Assembly: GCF_047495875.1 (NCBI RefSeq)
Contig: NC_092460.1
Coordinates: 38,416,054-38,480,053, forward strand
Direction of reading: 5' to 3'
Length of the DNA stretch: 64,000 bases
Source: Pithys albifrons albifrons
Lineage: Eukaryota; Chordata; Aves; Passeriformes; Thamnophilidae
Shown piece after piece: positions 14,189-25,000 of this stretch. The position numbers and the translations under genes were made by a program. The notes under the pieces were generated by a model. The model worked only from the letters and a program-made list of their open reading frames with translations, did not search any database and had not been told where the DNA came from. Position 1 is the stretch's first letter; each line of letters starts with the position of its first letter.

Positions 14189-14863
14189 GATGGTATAAGG
14201 CACCTCACCACCTTCTGGAAGAATATGAAGGCAAGGATGGGGGAAGGATCACAGGAGATAACCTAGACAAGCTCATAGTGAGCTATTCCTTCCACTTTAT
14301 TAGCTGATCCCTGTTTTTATATTACTATTATTTCAGGGGGGAGTTGACAAAACTGATTCATTGTTTTTGGACAGGCAGATGCAAAGCAGTGAGCAAACTG
14401 CCTTGTCTTTGTCAACTGAAAAGCATATAAGCTTAAAGGGAAAAAAAGCTTCTGAAAGTGCTTTGTCTGCCACTAGAAAAGATATCCTTCCAAGAGGAAG
14501 ATCTGTGATTCAGGGGGAAAATCCCAAGACAAAGCCATTAGCCCTAACAATTGCACATAAGAAAGATTAAGTCATGGGAAACTCCTGTGAATTGAGTTGC
14601 ATGAATAAAAAGAAACATGCAGCAACATGAAACATGCCTAGCTTCAGGTTTCACTGCCAACTTGAAATATGGACCATGTTCACAGGATTGTTCACTGGGG
14701 TACGTGTGTCTTTTGAGCACGCAGAAGCCTCATTTCAAGGGACCTGGGCAGTAGGACAGGCACAGGACGATGCTTGGCTTTGGATCAAGCATGCAACATG
14801 AACCTTCTCTGCCATGTGTTGATACAAGAGTGAGAGGAACTCGGATATTCTGAAAGGATTACA
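14189..14863. other. Intergenic between CR1 and the 5S-derived SINE
   Basis: No gene or repeat recognised. A 69-codon frame at 14361-14570 is low in information and unsupported. Confidence 0.55.
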
Positions 14864-14872
14864 GAGACTGCT

Positions 14873-15173
14873 TCCGAGATCTGATGGGATCAAGTGTCAG
14901 GGTGGCAGCTCAGCACGGTCAGCCCTGGTTAGCACTTGGATGGGAGACCTCCTGGGAACACCAGGGGCTGTAGGTTCTAGTCCTGAGGGCCTCACTGTCA
15001 CCATCCAAGCTCGCTTGGCCATGGCAGATGAACCTGAGGAGTTAAAGGGTGAAGCCACTTCTGTGCACGCTGTGCCTCACCTAAAAAATCCACTGTGCAG
15101 GGTCGAAGGGCACACCCAGGTGGGTAGAGCCCTTCCTAAATCTTCGTTCGCGAAGCCTGACCTTTATCACATC
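14873..15173 (+). mobile_element. 5S-rRNA-derived SINE (SINE3-like) with a LINE-like 3' tail
   Basis: 14908-14974 closely follows the 3' half of 5S rRNA, from the AGCTAAGCA-like segment through the pol III box C region (GGATGGGAGACC at 14939-14950) to GCTGTAGG. The 5' part (14873-14907) is diverged. A unique middle of about 145 nt follows, then a 3' tail (15119-15158) that matches the 3' end of the LINE at 20.8-22.4 kb. The 9-bp repeat GAGACTGCT at 14864-14872 and 15174-15182 looks like a target-site duplication and sets the ends. The element sits about 0.8 kb upstream of the CREBL2 start codon, in the same orientation. Confidence 0.8.
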
Positions 15174-15432
15174 GAGACTGCTCCAGGCGCGGGTTGGCTG
15201 AGGAACTCTGTACACCACACAGTGTCCAGGTGGCTTGGAAGCCTCGGTTCGGTCTTCAGGAACTCTTAGGGTAAAAAGCAAGGCAAACAGTAACAGAAAA
15301 CTTAATCTGTTGTTTTGTGGTTCGGTTTTGTATTTTTTTTTGTTTATCTCATGACCAAGCACCACGGCTGCTTAGCTGCCATCTCCATGGCTCTACCGAT
15401 GCCCGAGGGCGGGTGAGGGCAGGGCAGCCGGC

Positions 15433-15478
15433 GGGGACACGGGGACAGGGAGGCAGGGCGGGTGGGCACGGCAGGGGG
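15433..15478 (+). promoter_or_regulatory. Two adjoining G-quadruplex motifs upstream of CREBL2
   Basis: 15433-15458 has four G runs separated by loops of 4, 3 and 5 nt. 15456-15478 has four runs separated by 1, 1 and 7 nt. The two share the run at 15456-15458. Both satisfy the usual G3+N1-7 rule on the CREBL2 coding strand. Confidence 0.6.
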
Positions 15479-15681
15479 AGCAAAGACTGGGGTTAGAATT
15501 ACAGCTCAGAGCTCGAGAGCCCGCGCCCGGGGCCGGGCCGGCAGCCTCCCCAGCCGCTGGCCATGGCAGCAGAGACGCTGAGGGCTGACGAGCTGCCGTG
15601 GGACGGAGCGAGGAGAGAGCAAACCCCGGAACCCGACAGCGAAACCAGCCGAAGTGCTGAGGGCCGGCGGGCGCGCGGCCT

Positions 15682-15699
15682 CCTGGGAAATGTAGTTCT
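15682..15699 (-). promoter_or_regulatory. ZNF143/STAF-like site 1
   Basis: The minus strand reads AGAACTACATTTCCCAGG, matching the core ACTACAnTTCCCAG of the ZNF143 (STAF) motif found in many CpG-island promoters. Orientation is opposite to CREBL2. Confidence 0.65.
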
Positions 15700-15750
15700 C
15701 TGGCTTAGATAGGCGAGGGCCAATCGCCGCGTTTCTCCCTTGCTGGGCCT

Positions 15751-15768
15751 GCTGGGAGTTGTAGTTCT
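15751..15768 (-). promoter_or_regulatory. ZNF143/STAF-like site 2
   Basis: The minus strand reads AGAACTACAACTCCCAGC. It has the same orientation as site 1 and starts 69 bp after it, and most positions are shared with site 1. It fits the ZNF143 consensus. Confidence 0.7.
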
Positions 15769-15816
15769 TCTCGCTCCCCACCGGGGCAGTGGCCAAAGGC
15801 TACGGGGCCTGGCAAG

Positions 15817-15831
15817 GCTACACTTCCCAGC
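15817..15831 (+). promoter_or_regulatory. ZNF143/STAF-like site 3
   Basis: The plus strand reads GCTACACTTCCCAGC, matching the ACTACAnTTCCCAGC core with one mismatch at the first base. It faces opposite to sites 1 and 2, about 50 bp further on and close to the probable transcription start. Confidence 0.6.
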
Positions 15832-15891
15832 GCGCACCGCTCTGCCGGCTCTCGCACGCCCTTCGACTGTAAACAAACAGGGTGGCGAGTG

Positions 15892-15927
15892 ATGGCGGCG
15901 GCCGCGGGCGGCCTTGCTATGCCGTGA
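15892..15927 (+). CDS. Short upstream ORF in the CREBL2 5' leader
   Basis: ATG at 15892 has G at -3 and G at +4, a stronger start context than the CREBL2 ATG. It reads MAAAAGGLAMP and stops at TGA 15925-15927, 83 nt before the CREBL2 start and in a different frame. It matters only if transcription starts upstream of 15892, which is likely but not shown. Its probable role is to lower CREBL2 translation; the peptide itself is low complexity. Confidence 0.4.
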   Translation: MAAAAGGLAMP

Positions 15928-16010
15928 GCGCCCGTGTGTGTCCGCCGGCCCTGCAGCCGGCTCCGCCGTGCTCGGGCTGCGGCGTGGCGAAGGCGGGGGT
16001 GGCGGCATAC

Positions 16011-16025
16011 ATGGATGACAGCAAG
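16011..16025 (+). CDS. CREBL2: CREBL2 coding exon 1 (MDDSK)
   Basis: Five codons encode MDDSK, followed at once by a strong donor (GTAAGG from 16026). The exon lies inside a CpG island, as expected for a first exon. The ATG has T at -3 and G at +4, a modest Kozak context. No other in-frame ATG precedes it within the island; the open frame upstream (from 15882) begins with GTG. Confidence 0.93.
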
Positions 16026-19000
16026 GTAAGGGCCTGCGGGGCCCATCTTGAGGCTGCAACCGAGGGCAGCCGGCCAGGGTCTTGGTACAGGGCGCCTTCT
16101 CTTGCAGGGCTCTGGTCGCTGCAGCCTCCAGGAGGGACAGGTTACCACCTTCGTTCTCCTTGCTTGCAGCGCTTGGATGCTGCTTCTGGCGTTTCCTTAA
16201 AGCTCCAGACGTGGTCCAGGGCAAGGAAGACTGGAGGTCGCCCTTAAGGGTTTGGTGACTCTGCTCAAGAGATGCTCTTCCCATTGCAGGTTACTATGTC
16301 ATGATGAGGCAAGCTCTATTTATACCTCATTTTCTGGCCACTGCAGTCTTACAACTTAAGGCAGCGTGTCCTTGAAATCTCCTGAAAATTCTACTGAGTC
16401 ATACTTTCCTCCTGATTGAGAGGGTTGGGTGCCTTGTTGTAGTCTTGTCTGTGAACTGAACAAGTGTGACTGTGAAAGGAATTTCCCCGTAAAAGCCGGA
16501 GACAACTAAATTGTATTAATAGTGAAGTAACCATTCTATAGCTGCCTCCACCCAAGTTCAGTGCTTTCCTTCATTGGCATGACATAAAGAATGTAGAACT
16601 GAGCTTGCAGTCTGTAATGTTTTCCCTCATTCAGAGTGCACTTCAATTTAGCTTTATCTGGTTTGGCAGCACATTAGAAAAATGGTTCTGGTTAACATAT
16701 TTCTTAAAGTTGGAAAGAAATAGTAAAAGAGGGAGAATAGCTGAATGTCAGATCTAGAAAAAGTTCATGTTATGTTCTGAAGGACGTTCTTAAATTGTGC
16801 ACACAAAAAAATCCACAAACCAACCTCAAAATATGACCACCTTCTCTTCTGTAGGCCTGCCTTGAAACTGAGGCTTATTCAGGTGCTGCTCTCACTTCTT
16901 GCTGTGATTTGAGCTATTGTTTGTGTAAGAGAAAGAGTTTAGTGATGTAGCTGTTCCTTGGCAATTAATTCCTGTTAACAGAACACTTGTACACCTCTGA
17001 AGTATTTAGACACAGGAAAAAGGGGAAACTCCTATAGTTGTTTCAGCCTTTATAGATGAAATGACTTGCTTAGTTTGCAAGACTACTTGTAACTTATGTA
17101 TTTATTATATATATTGTGAAGCAGAGATTTTGAGCTGGGGTAAGAAGTATTTTGCACATTTGTGTTATCTGATAACCCTTGTTGGTAATCAATAAAATAC
17201 AGTTTTACATAGAAAACTGCAGTCTTTGTATTAATTACAGAAGTTTTTATAGGGAGCACCATGTCAACACTTATTTGGCTAATTCACTTTTCAGTTTATG
17301 GCTAGAAATTAGAAATAAAGTTTTTAACATCAGGTCACTTTGTTACTGTAGTGAAATTAAAATCAAGCAAACATAGAACAAACCAACACCATAAAAGGGT
17401 AGGGTTGCCCTCTTTTATTACAAATATTATAAAAAGCTTGTACAAAAAAGCTAGCTTTAGTTTTTAAAAAGTTTAGATGAAATGTATTTTTCTTCAAAAG
17501 TAAATTGAACTGAACCAAAACATCAATGATTAGATTGAGTTTTAAGGAAAAAGTGTGTTTTGGAGAGAAATACTGTGGTTTAAGTGTTCTTTTTTTAATT
17601 TAAAGTGGGATTTGAGGAGGGAAGAATGTATAATGCATCATTCTTAATATTAGTAGTGGAATACAGTAATTTATTACTTTTTTGAGTGGGAATGAAAATT
17701 CAGTGAAATGCACCCAACGTGTTTTTTAACACCCTTTTAGTTCAAGGCAGATTGATGTGTTGGATATACAAAGGAAGGTTTAAGAAAACCTTCTGTTACC
17801 CAATTCTGATGACAATAAACAGGTCCATTCTTAAGATTTTTGAGAGAGTAGATCTCAGTCTCATGCACTTTTAGTTCCAGGTTAGTTTCTCAACTTTGAA
17901 CAGACTGGCTCTTGGTTATTTGCTTTCTTTTGCTTGTAAATAAATTGCTGCATCCTGTAAATGAAGAAGCAAATTCCTTTAATCTTGTAAAAGAGGCAGT
18001 GGCTCTCCAGCTCAGATTGTTTGGTCTCCATCAGGCTGGTTCCAGGCTCTTGGGCAAGATGTTGGTCTTTGAAGTCTGACTTTTTCTAAACTTCCACAAA
18101 CCTGCAGTGTGTGAAGTGACAGAAAAGCCTTTAGATAGGTAAGCTCAGAGTATTTTTAGGTGTTGCCTGAGTTTGAAAAAGCAAGCCCTCAGATAAACTG
18201 TTTATATGGGGCATTTATATTTACATATTGAGCATCTGTTGATTCCTTGCTCTGGTGCTTATACAGCCTTTCCATTTTGAGGGAGTGCTTGGTGTCAGAG
18301 CAGGAGAAGGCCCTGTGCTAAAGGCTGCACTCAAGGAGTTGCGTTGCTTTCCACACAGCCTGGCTTTGATACATCCAGTACTCAGTCCTGTGTGGTCCTG
18401 AGTCATAATTATGGGGATACAGATGTCCCTTGGAGGGAGTAGGGGAGCAAGTCAGATGTGAAATCTTTTGCTTAAAGTAGAGTGCCTGATGAGTCTTCAT
18501 CCTTGAGATGTCTTATAGCAGGTGTCTGCCTGTGACCCTTGCTGTTGTGGGTGACGGGGATCACAGAGAGTGTGATCTCCCAGGCAAGCTTGGAATCGAC
18601 TCTGGGTAATGCTTTGAGTGCCACAGCAGGGCCTGAGAGCTCGTGTGGAGGCGACCTCAGTTGTTAAGGAGGTGGGCTGTTAGGCTTTCACCCTTCCAGG
18701 GCTTTTTCAGAGTGTGCAGGTTTGCAGTGTGCAGGATCATGTCCGAATGTAAAGTGCCCTCATTGCTGCATGGGTGGCAATATAAAACCTAAACCAGCTT
18801 TGGTTATAACTTTATATGAACAATTTTAAGTCATTAAATGTTTTAAGAAGGTGCTGCTCAGCATTGCTCAGATGACCCATCTGCTCATATTTGCAATGAG
18901 TGAGGAACCCTGTAAAATAGCTAGAACAGTTTATTTCATTGTCACGGTGAACTAGGAGGATATACTTGGTGGAGTCAGCTGACCATCCCTGTGCCTGTTT

Positions 19001-22000
19001 TGAGCTCTAACAGAGATAGGTTTAAAGAAGTGCCTGGCTTCTGTTAGTGTGAACTGGGAGAATTCTTATGGTGTGTTGGTGGGCGTGTTTCCATGTGTGT
19101 GGTTGGAAGTCCTTCCTCAAGGGAAGAGGAGAACTCTCATCTGTTGAGCAGTTGGGTGATGTCTGCGTGATTACTGACATGAACCTTAATGCTGACCCAT
19201 CTTTGATTTGCATAACACTTTATGAAAACACTTGATACTTATCCCTGGTTTATGCTTTTCTAAAGTAGACATTGCAGCAAAGGCAGTCTTCTTTAGGCAT
19301 CTTTGCCAAAGATTACATTCTTAGTATGTTAATCATTTTATATCATTGGAGTTTTAAGATAAATTTCTATTGACATACCTGCTTAAGATATACAGTATTT
19401 GCATCCTAAATAGTATCACACATTTTTGGATCATTGTTGGATGCATTTTGTCTGCTAGTGAAGGTTAAGTTTATGTCAAGCATATAAAATGCTTTGCAAT
19501 GGAGGAATAACAAGCATACTTTGGGTTTTGTACTGCTGCTGTGAATGGTATGCTTTGAATTGGAAGATCAGAAAAATTCATCTTTATTAGGAAACTTGGG
19601 ACTGACTTCATTTACTTTCTGATTTTGAGAAAATATTTTTAAGTGTGAATAGATTCCTCCCTCCTCTGCTGTAATACAGCACTTAGGTTTTATGTTTTAC
19701 TAACATTTTTTATAGTTTTATATAAATTCTGTGTATGTTCATCAGATCCCTGCTAACTTAAATTCTGCAGCCCTAAACCTTCAGCTGCTAATGGAGTGAA
19801 GAGTCCAGTTACGGTGATTCTTTGAGCTGAAGCTCAAGTACTCTTTGATGGAGCTGATTGATTATTGATGAGTGAACTCAAAGCTGCTGCAAAATGCTGA
19901 ACTGGTCATTGTGATCAGCATTGCTTCAACACTTCAGATAGTGTTGTTTTAATCTACCAAGTTGTTCAAAACCTGCAGATGTCACGATGAGGCCACCTTT
20001 ATTACGATCTCCTGTCTGAGGGGCTCAGCACCTCAGGACTGTATTATGTGTGCATCTCCTTCCTAAGGAGGGCCTCTCCATCATGCATTGTGAAAGTGCT
20101 TTTGTAGCTGCTGCATGCTTATAATAAAAAAAAATCCAGAAATGTGAGGATTTTCTATATCAGGTCAAATAATTGCAGCTATTTCCAATTCCAGGTCTGA
20201 TAACTTTGTGCCTGAGCACTGATGGCAGAGAAGAATGAGGTTATGATCAAAGTACTGTATTAAAAAGAAACTTACAGAATCACAGAATATGTTCATTTGG
20301 AAGGACTTATCAGGATCATTCAGTCCAACTCCTGGCCCTGTGCAGGACACCCCAAGGATCACACCATGTGCCTGAGAAAAGAATTATGTTTTTTTGTTTT
20401 CTGAATTCTGAGTGAACTGAAGTGGGAGCTGGGTCAGATATCTAAGTAGTGCATGCCATTATTAATAATTCTATGACAAATTTAATGATTGATGTTGTTC
20501 TGGGTCTTGATTGCTTATGACTGTGAAAAAAACCAAATTCCTACTGCTAAATGCTAATAGATCACATCCCTTTATCAACTCTGGAGGAATACAAAGGGAC
20601 AGAAAATGCTTGCTTGCTTGTTTTTTGGTCTGTTGCCATGTTCAACATTAACTATCACTTCTGCTTTGTCTTCTTTCTGTCACATCAGCATAGCAACTGA
20701 GTAGACAAACATGACTACAAGGCAGGGAGATATGGTAATATTGGATGGGGGCAAAGGATTTCCCAGACCTTTTTTTCCCCCAGCTGGGTTGCTTAAGGTT
20801 GCAGCAAGAACTTCTAAATATTGGTGAGGAAAAAGTGATGAGGATACATCATCATCATGGCTAGGCTTCACAAACGAAGATTTGGGAAGGACACTACCCA
20901 CGCTTGCTGCAAGTGTGCTGGTGGCTAAAAAGGCCGATACGGGAAAGGCAGGTCCGGTCACAAAAGGCACAGCGGAACGTCTCTTTAGGTGACATTGGCG
21001 AGGAACGGTTCTTTCTGTGTTGTCTTTTCTCCTCAAGACTGACTCTGCATGTGTTCTCAAAGGAAGCAGCAGCGTCGTGAATGAATCCTGACTGGAGGCC
21101 AGAGTGGGCCACTGGTGGCAGTCAATATGGCCAAGGCTGAGGTGTTGTTTCAGGGAATCCGTGTATCTCTTCTTCGGGGCTCCTCTCTTATGGCAGCCAG
21201 TGGCAAGTTCACCATAGAGCACAATCTTCGGGAGACGTGCCCTGCTCAGTGCAGCTGCGTTCTCATCAGCATGGACTCGATACTGGTGACCCTGCCTGTT
21301 CAAAAACAGACACATTGGTCACGTAATCAGACCAGTGGATGTTTAGGATTGAATGGAGGCAGTGCTGATGGAAGCGTTCGAGAAGCCGCAGGTGGTGGCG
21401 ATAGATGACCCAGGATTCAGACCCATATAAAAGAGTAGACAGTACAATGGCTCTGTAGACACTGATCTTTGTACTTTTCTTCAGGTGTTTATTGGACCAG
21501 ACTCTTTTATGGAGTTTTCCGAAGGTTCTGTATGCCTTTGCTAGCCTGTTGTCTATCTCTTTGTCGATCTTACCGTCTGAGGAAATGATACTTCCCAGAT
21601 AGGTGAACTGCTGAACTGACTTAAGCTCTGAATTGCCTATGGTGATGTGAGGATTATGGAAGACTTCTTGAGGTGCAGGTTGGTAGAGAACTTCCGTCTT
21701 CTTCAGGCTGACTTCCAGCCCAAAAACCTCAGGATGTTAAGCACTGCAGAGCTGCTTCTGTGTGAGCAACGAGGGCGGCATCATCAGCAAAAAGCAGCTC
21801 GTGGACAAGGTGATTCAGGGTCTTGGTGTGGGCCTTCAGTCGCCTTAGGTTGAATAGGCTTCCATTGGTACGATATCGGATGTAGATGCCGTTTTCTTCA
21901 TCGAGGTCTGCTGTGGCTCTTTGGAGCATCATGCTGAAGAAGATTGTGAATAGAGTTGGTGCAAGAACGCAACTTTGTTTCACACCATTGGTTATTGGAA

Positions 22001-25000
22001 AGGGCTCAGAGAGTGTGTTGCCATATCTGACTTGTCCACACTGATCCTCATGTAGCAGAGTGATCATTTTGAGGAACTTGGGGGGACATCCTAAACGTTC
22101 CAAGGTCTGCCACAGGCCTTTTCTGCTCACAGTGTCGAAAGCTTTGCTGAGGTCAATGAAGGTTACATAGAGACCTTTGTTCTGTTCCCTACACTTCTCT
22201 TGCAGTTGTCTGAGAACAAACACCATGTCTGTGGTGCTCCTATTGGCTCTGAAACCACACTGGCTTTCAGGTGGAAGTTCTTCTGCAATAGTGGGTACTA
22301 ATCTGTTCAGAAGTATTCTTGGAAGGATTTTACCAGCAATGGAGAGCAAAGTAATACCTTGGTAATTTGAGCAGGATGCAGGATTTGATTAAATGGCTTA
22401 GCAAATTAACTTTGCAGGGTGATGCTTAATTTTATGGTGAACCCCAGGAGCTATGAAGACAGTATGAGTCTTTCGGGATGGTGTTAAGTCAGTTATTAGG
22501 GTCAAAACCTCAAGAGGTACAAGCCTTTTTCCTCCAATAGGAGAGCTTCTGTGCAGGGTTGCTGCAGTGGTAAAAGATCTTGGAAAGAGAGCAATTAATA
22601 CACCTATCTGTAGAGAGCTCTCTGGAGTGACTACAGGGAAAGCAGTTGATTGTTAATGGTGGATCTAGAAGCATTTGCAATGTGCTAAGCAGTCTTTAAC
22701 TTGCTGTTTGTGAGAAACAGCATGGTGGGAGCTGTTCACCTGCCTGACGTTGTGGTGAAAGGGCAGGGCTGTGACACGCTCTTGTACAGGACTAAGAACT
22801 GAGTTACTGTTTGTTCATATAGCAGTGTGGGATGTGCTGGGACTCCAGCCTTGAGTGCTAGCTCACTCTAGTTCCAGAGGGTCAGAACTCAGTGGCAAAG
22901 GTTTTTTAAGAGAGCTGGAGTGTATGTCTGTACAAGACCTTATCTAGCTCTTGAATTCAAAGATTTACTTTGAACTACCTTGTACTGGCACAGAAAAGCC
23001 TCAAGTGCTAGAAGTCTTTGAAAAGTGAAGTACTTTGACTGTACTGTATACTGTAATAACCAGAAATCTTCCAAGTGCAAGTAATAATAGAGAGGAAATT
23101 GTGAGTGCCTACACCCTAGTCTGGAAGACTCTGACTTTCTACCTCCTCCTGAGCTGGGAGTATAGATCATGTCACATCACACTATGAGTGTGTTGCCATG
23201 AGAGGACAGAGCTGCACTTAACATGCCTGAAAGGGGACACTCACTTCCCTTTCTTAGGAGCTTCTTCCCCCTCAATGTCTTTTCTTTGGAGCTTCTTACC
23301 CCTGCCTTGGCCATGGCTGGTTAGTTTTATCCTGCTTTGAACTAGACCAGATTTTCTGAACTAGAAAATCTTAAGGAGAGCATCTTGGTGCAGTGAGTGG
23401 ATTATTCAAAATGTATTCAGCAATTAAAGTGTAAAAGCACTTGTGGTTTTTTTTCTTGGCTCTTCTGAATATGCTGTGTTTGTTTCATGATCATAGATGT
23501 CCATTAAGTACTTTCTGTTCCTTCATTTGCTTGTGGTAGGCAGCTACTCCTGAATAAATTAGGAGAGACAATACAGAGAGGGTAGGATTATGTTGGCATG
23601 TGATTGTTGTCTCACTTTCCAAAGAAAGAATAGGCTCAATTGTATAATCTTTTTTTTCCCCCCCTTCATTCTAGCACATCAATTCACTATGTTACTGTTT
23701 TTATTACAGCCTGCTAAGTTTGTAGAACAAGTGACTTCTTTGAATGTTAAAAATTACTTATTTTGTAGCATTACACAGTAAAAGTGCCTTTTTAAAATGA
23801 TGAACTGTAATATTTTGAACACTGCCTCTTAGAAAAAGTCCAGCCCATATACAGTGTGGTGAAATACTAAACAGGAGTTAAATTCTTGTATGCAGTTGTG
23901 TCTGTTAGGTGTGTTTCTCCACACCCGCTCCATTCAATGTGGTCAGAATGCAAATAAAGAGAAATCTTCGCTTCAGAGGGGAGCTGGGGTGTGTGGCTGA
24001 TGTAATGCTTGCAGGGTGATACTACCCAGTGACCAAAGTAAGCTTCAGACCATATTTAAAACTTCCTTGTGCCATGCTCCCACATTAAGACTGAAATATT
24101 TGGGTGGAGAAGCATAGAGTAAACACAGAGGAAACTAATCCATTTTTTTTCAAATGTAGTTTATTTGTAGCAAGAGAAGCTTTCAGATCTATTGAAAAGG
24201 AGCCACAAAGAAGAGGGGGAAATGATTCCAAAATCTGTGTTCTATAGGGCAAGAAACTAGGGAGTTCCTTTTCTGCAAGGGAGATCTAAATTAGGTACAG
24301 GGAGATTTGGCCACTTATGGGTTGTGTGGGGAGACTCACACCAGGCTGTGTAATAATGTTTTGAAGGTGAGCATGGCCAGGGTGGTTTGGTACCACTGGA
24401 ACAGAGGCAGTGGAAGTAGGACCCGGTGTGACTGAGTTCCCTGTTTAGTAAAATTCCTCAGAAAATTCATTTGAAAGAAATATGGCCCGAGGAAGCTGAG
24501 ATAGCTGGCGAATAATTCTGACAAGTTTCATCTTTAGAGTAGACTGAAACTGTTGATTGCGGCAAAGCCGAGTTTTGGATTATATTGATATAAATATTTT
24601 TTCTTCTAAAATAAGTTGTTAAACTCCATAATGTAGTTTTTCTAGATAATATAATTTTTCTAATATTTCTGGCAAGTGTTAGAGGATGGGTTGTTGGTAA
24701 TATTAAACCAATTTCACCACAAGTTGACTATACCTCCTTAATGTCCCAGATACCCTCCTAGATATCGGAAGTAGTGTATCCGGTTTTGGGCTCCCCAGTA
24801 CAAGAGAGAAATGGAGCCATTGGAGAGAGTCTGGCAAAAGGCATCTAAGATGATGAAGGGACTGGAGCATCTCTCCTGTGAAGAAAAGGCCATGACCATC
24901 TATCCTGGAGAAGAGAACGCTCAAGAGATCTCATCAGTGTGTAGAAATACCTGAAAGGGTATAAAGGAGATGGAGACAGGCTCTGTTCAGTGGTTCCTGG

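Larger units (their letters stand above)
15380..16080 (+). promoter_or_regulatory. CREBL2: CpG island and TATA-less promoter of CREBL2
   Basis: GC- and CpG-rich DNA in otherwise AT-rich surroundings, ending just after coding exon 1. No TATA box is visible near the expected start. It contains two adjacent G-quadruplex motifs (15433-15478), three ZNF143/STAF-like sites and an exact forkhead-type TGTAAACA (15868-15875). Transcription probably starts between about 15.80 and 15.89 kb. No divergent gene is visible on the other strand; long frames there are a by-product of GC content. Confidence 0.85.

Noticed and set aside
14908..14974. A 5S rRNA gene
   Set aside because: Only the 3' half of 5S is recognisable, it continues into SINE sequence, and there is no terminating T run after it. 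It is a 5S-derived SINE head.
15882..16025. Possible 43-residue N-terminal extension of CREBL2 in the same frame
   Set aside because: The frame is open but its first codon is GTG. No upstream in-frame ATG is present, and the known protein starts at MDDSK.
15499..16284. 261-codon minus-strand frame, and others, in the CREBL2 CpG island
   Set aside because: Long frames arise easily in GC-rich DNA. The product is low-complexity Pro/Arg/Ala, and it overlaps the CREBL2 promoter and exon 1.
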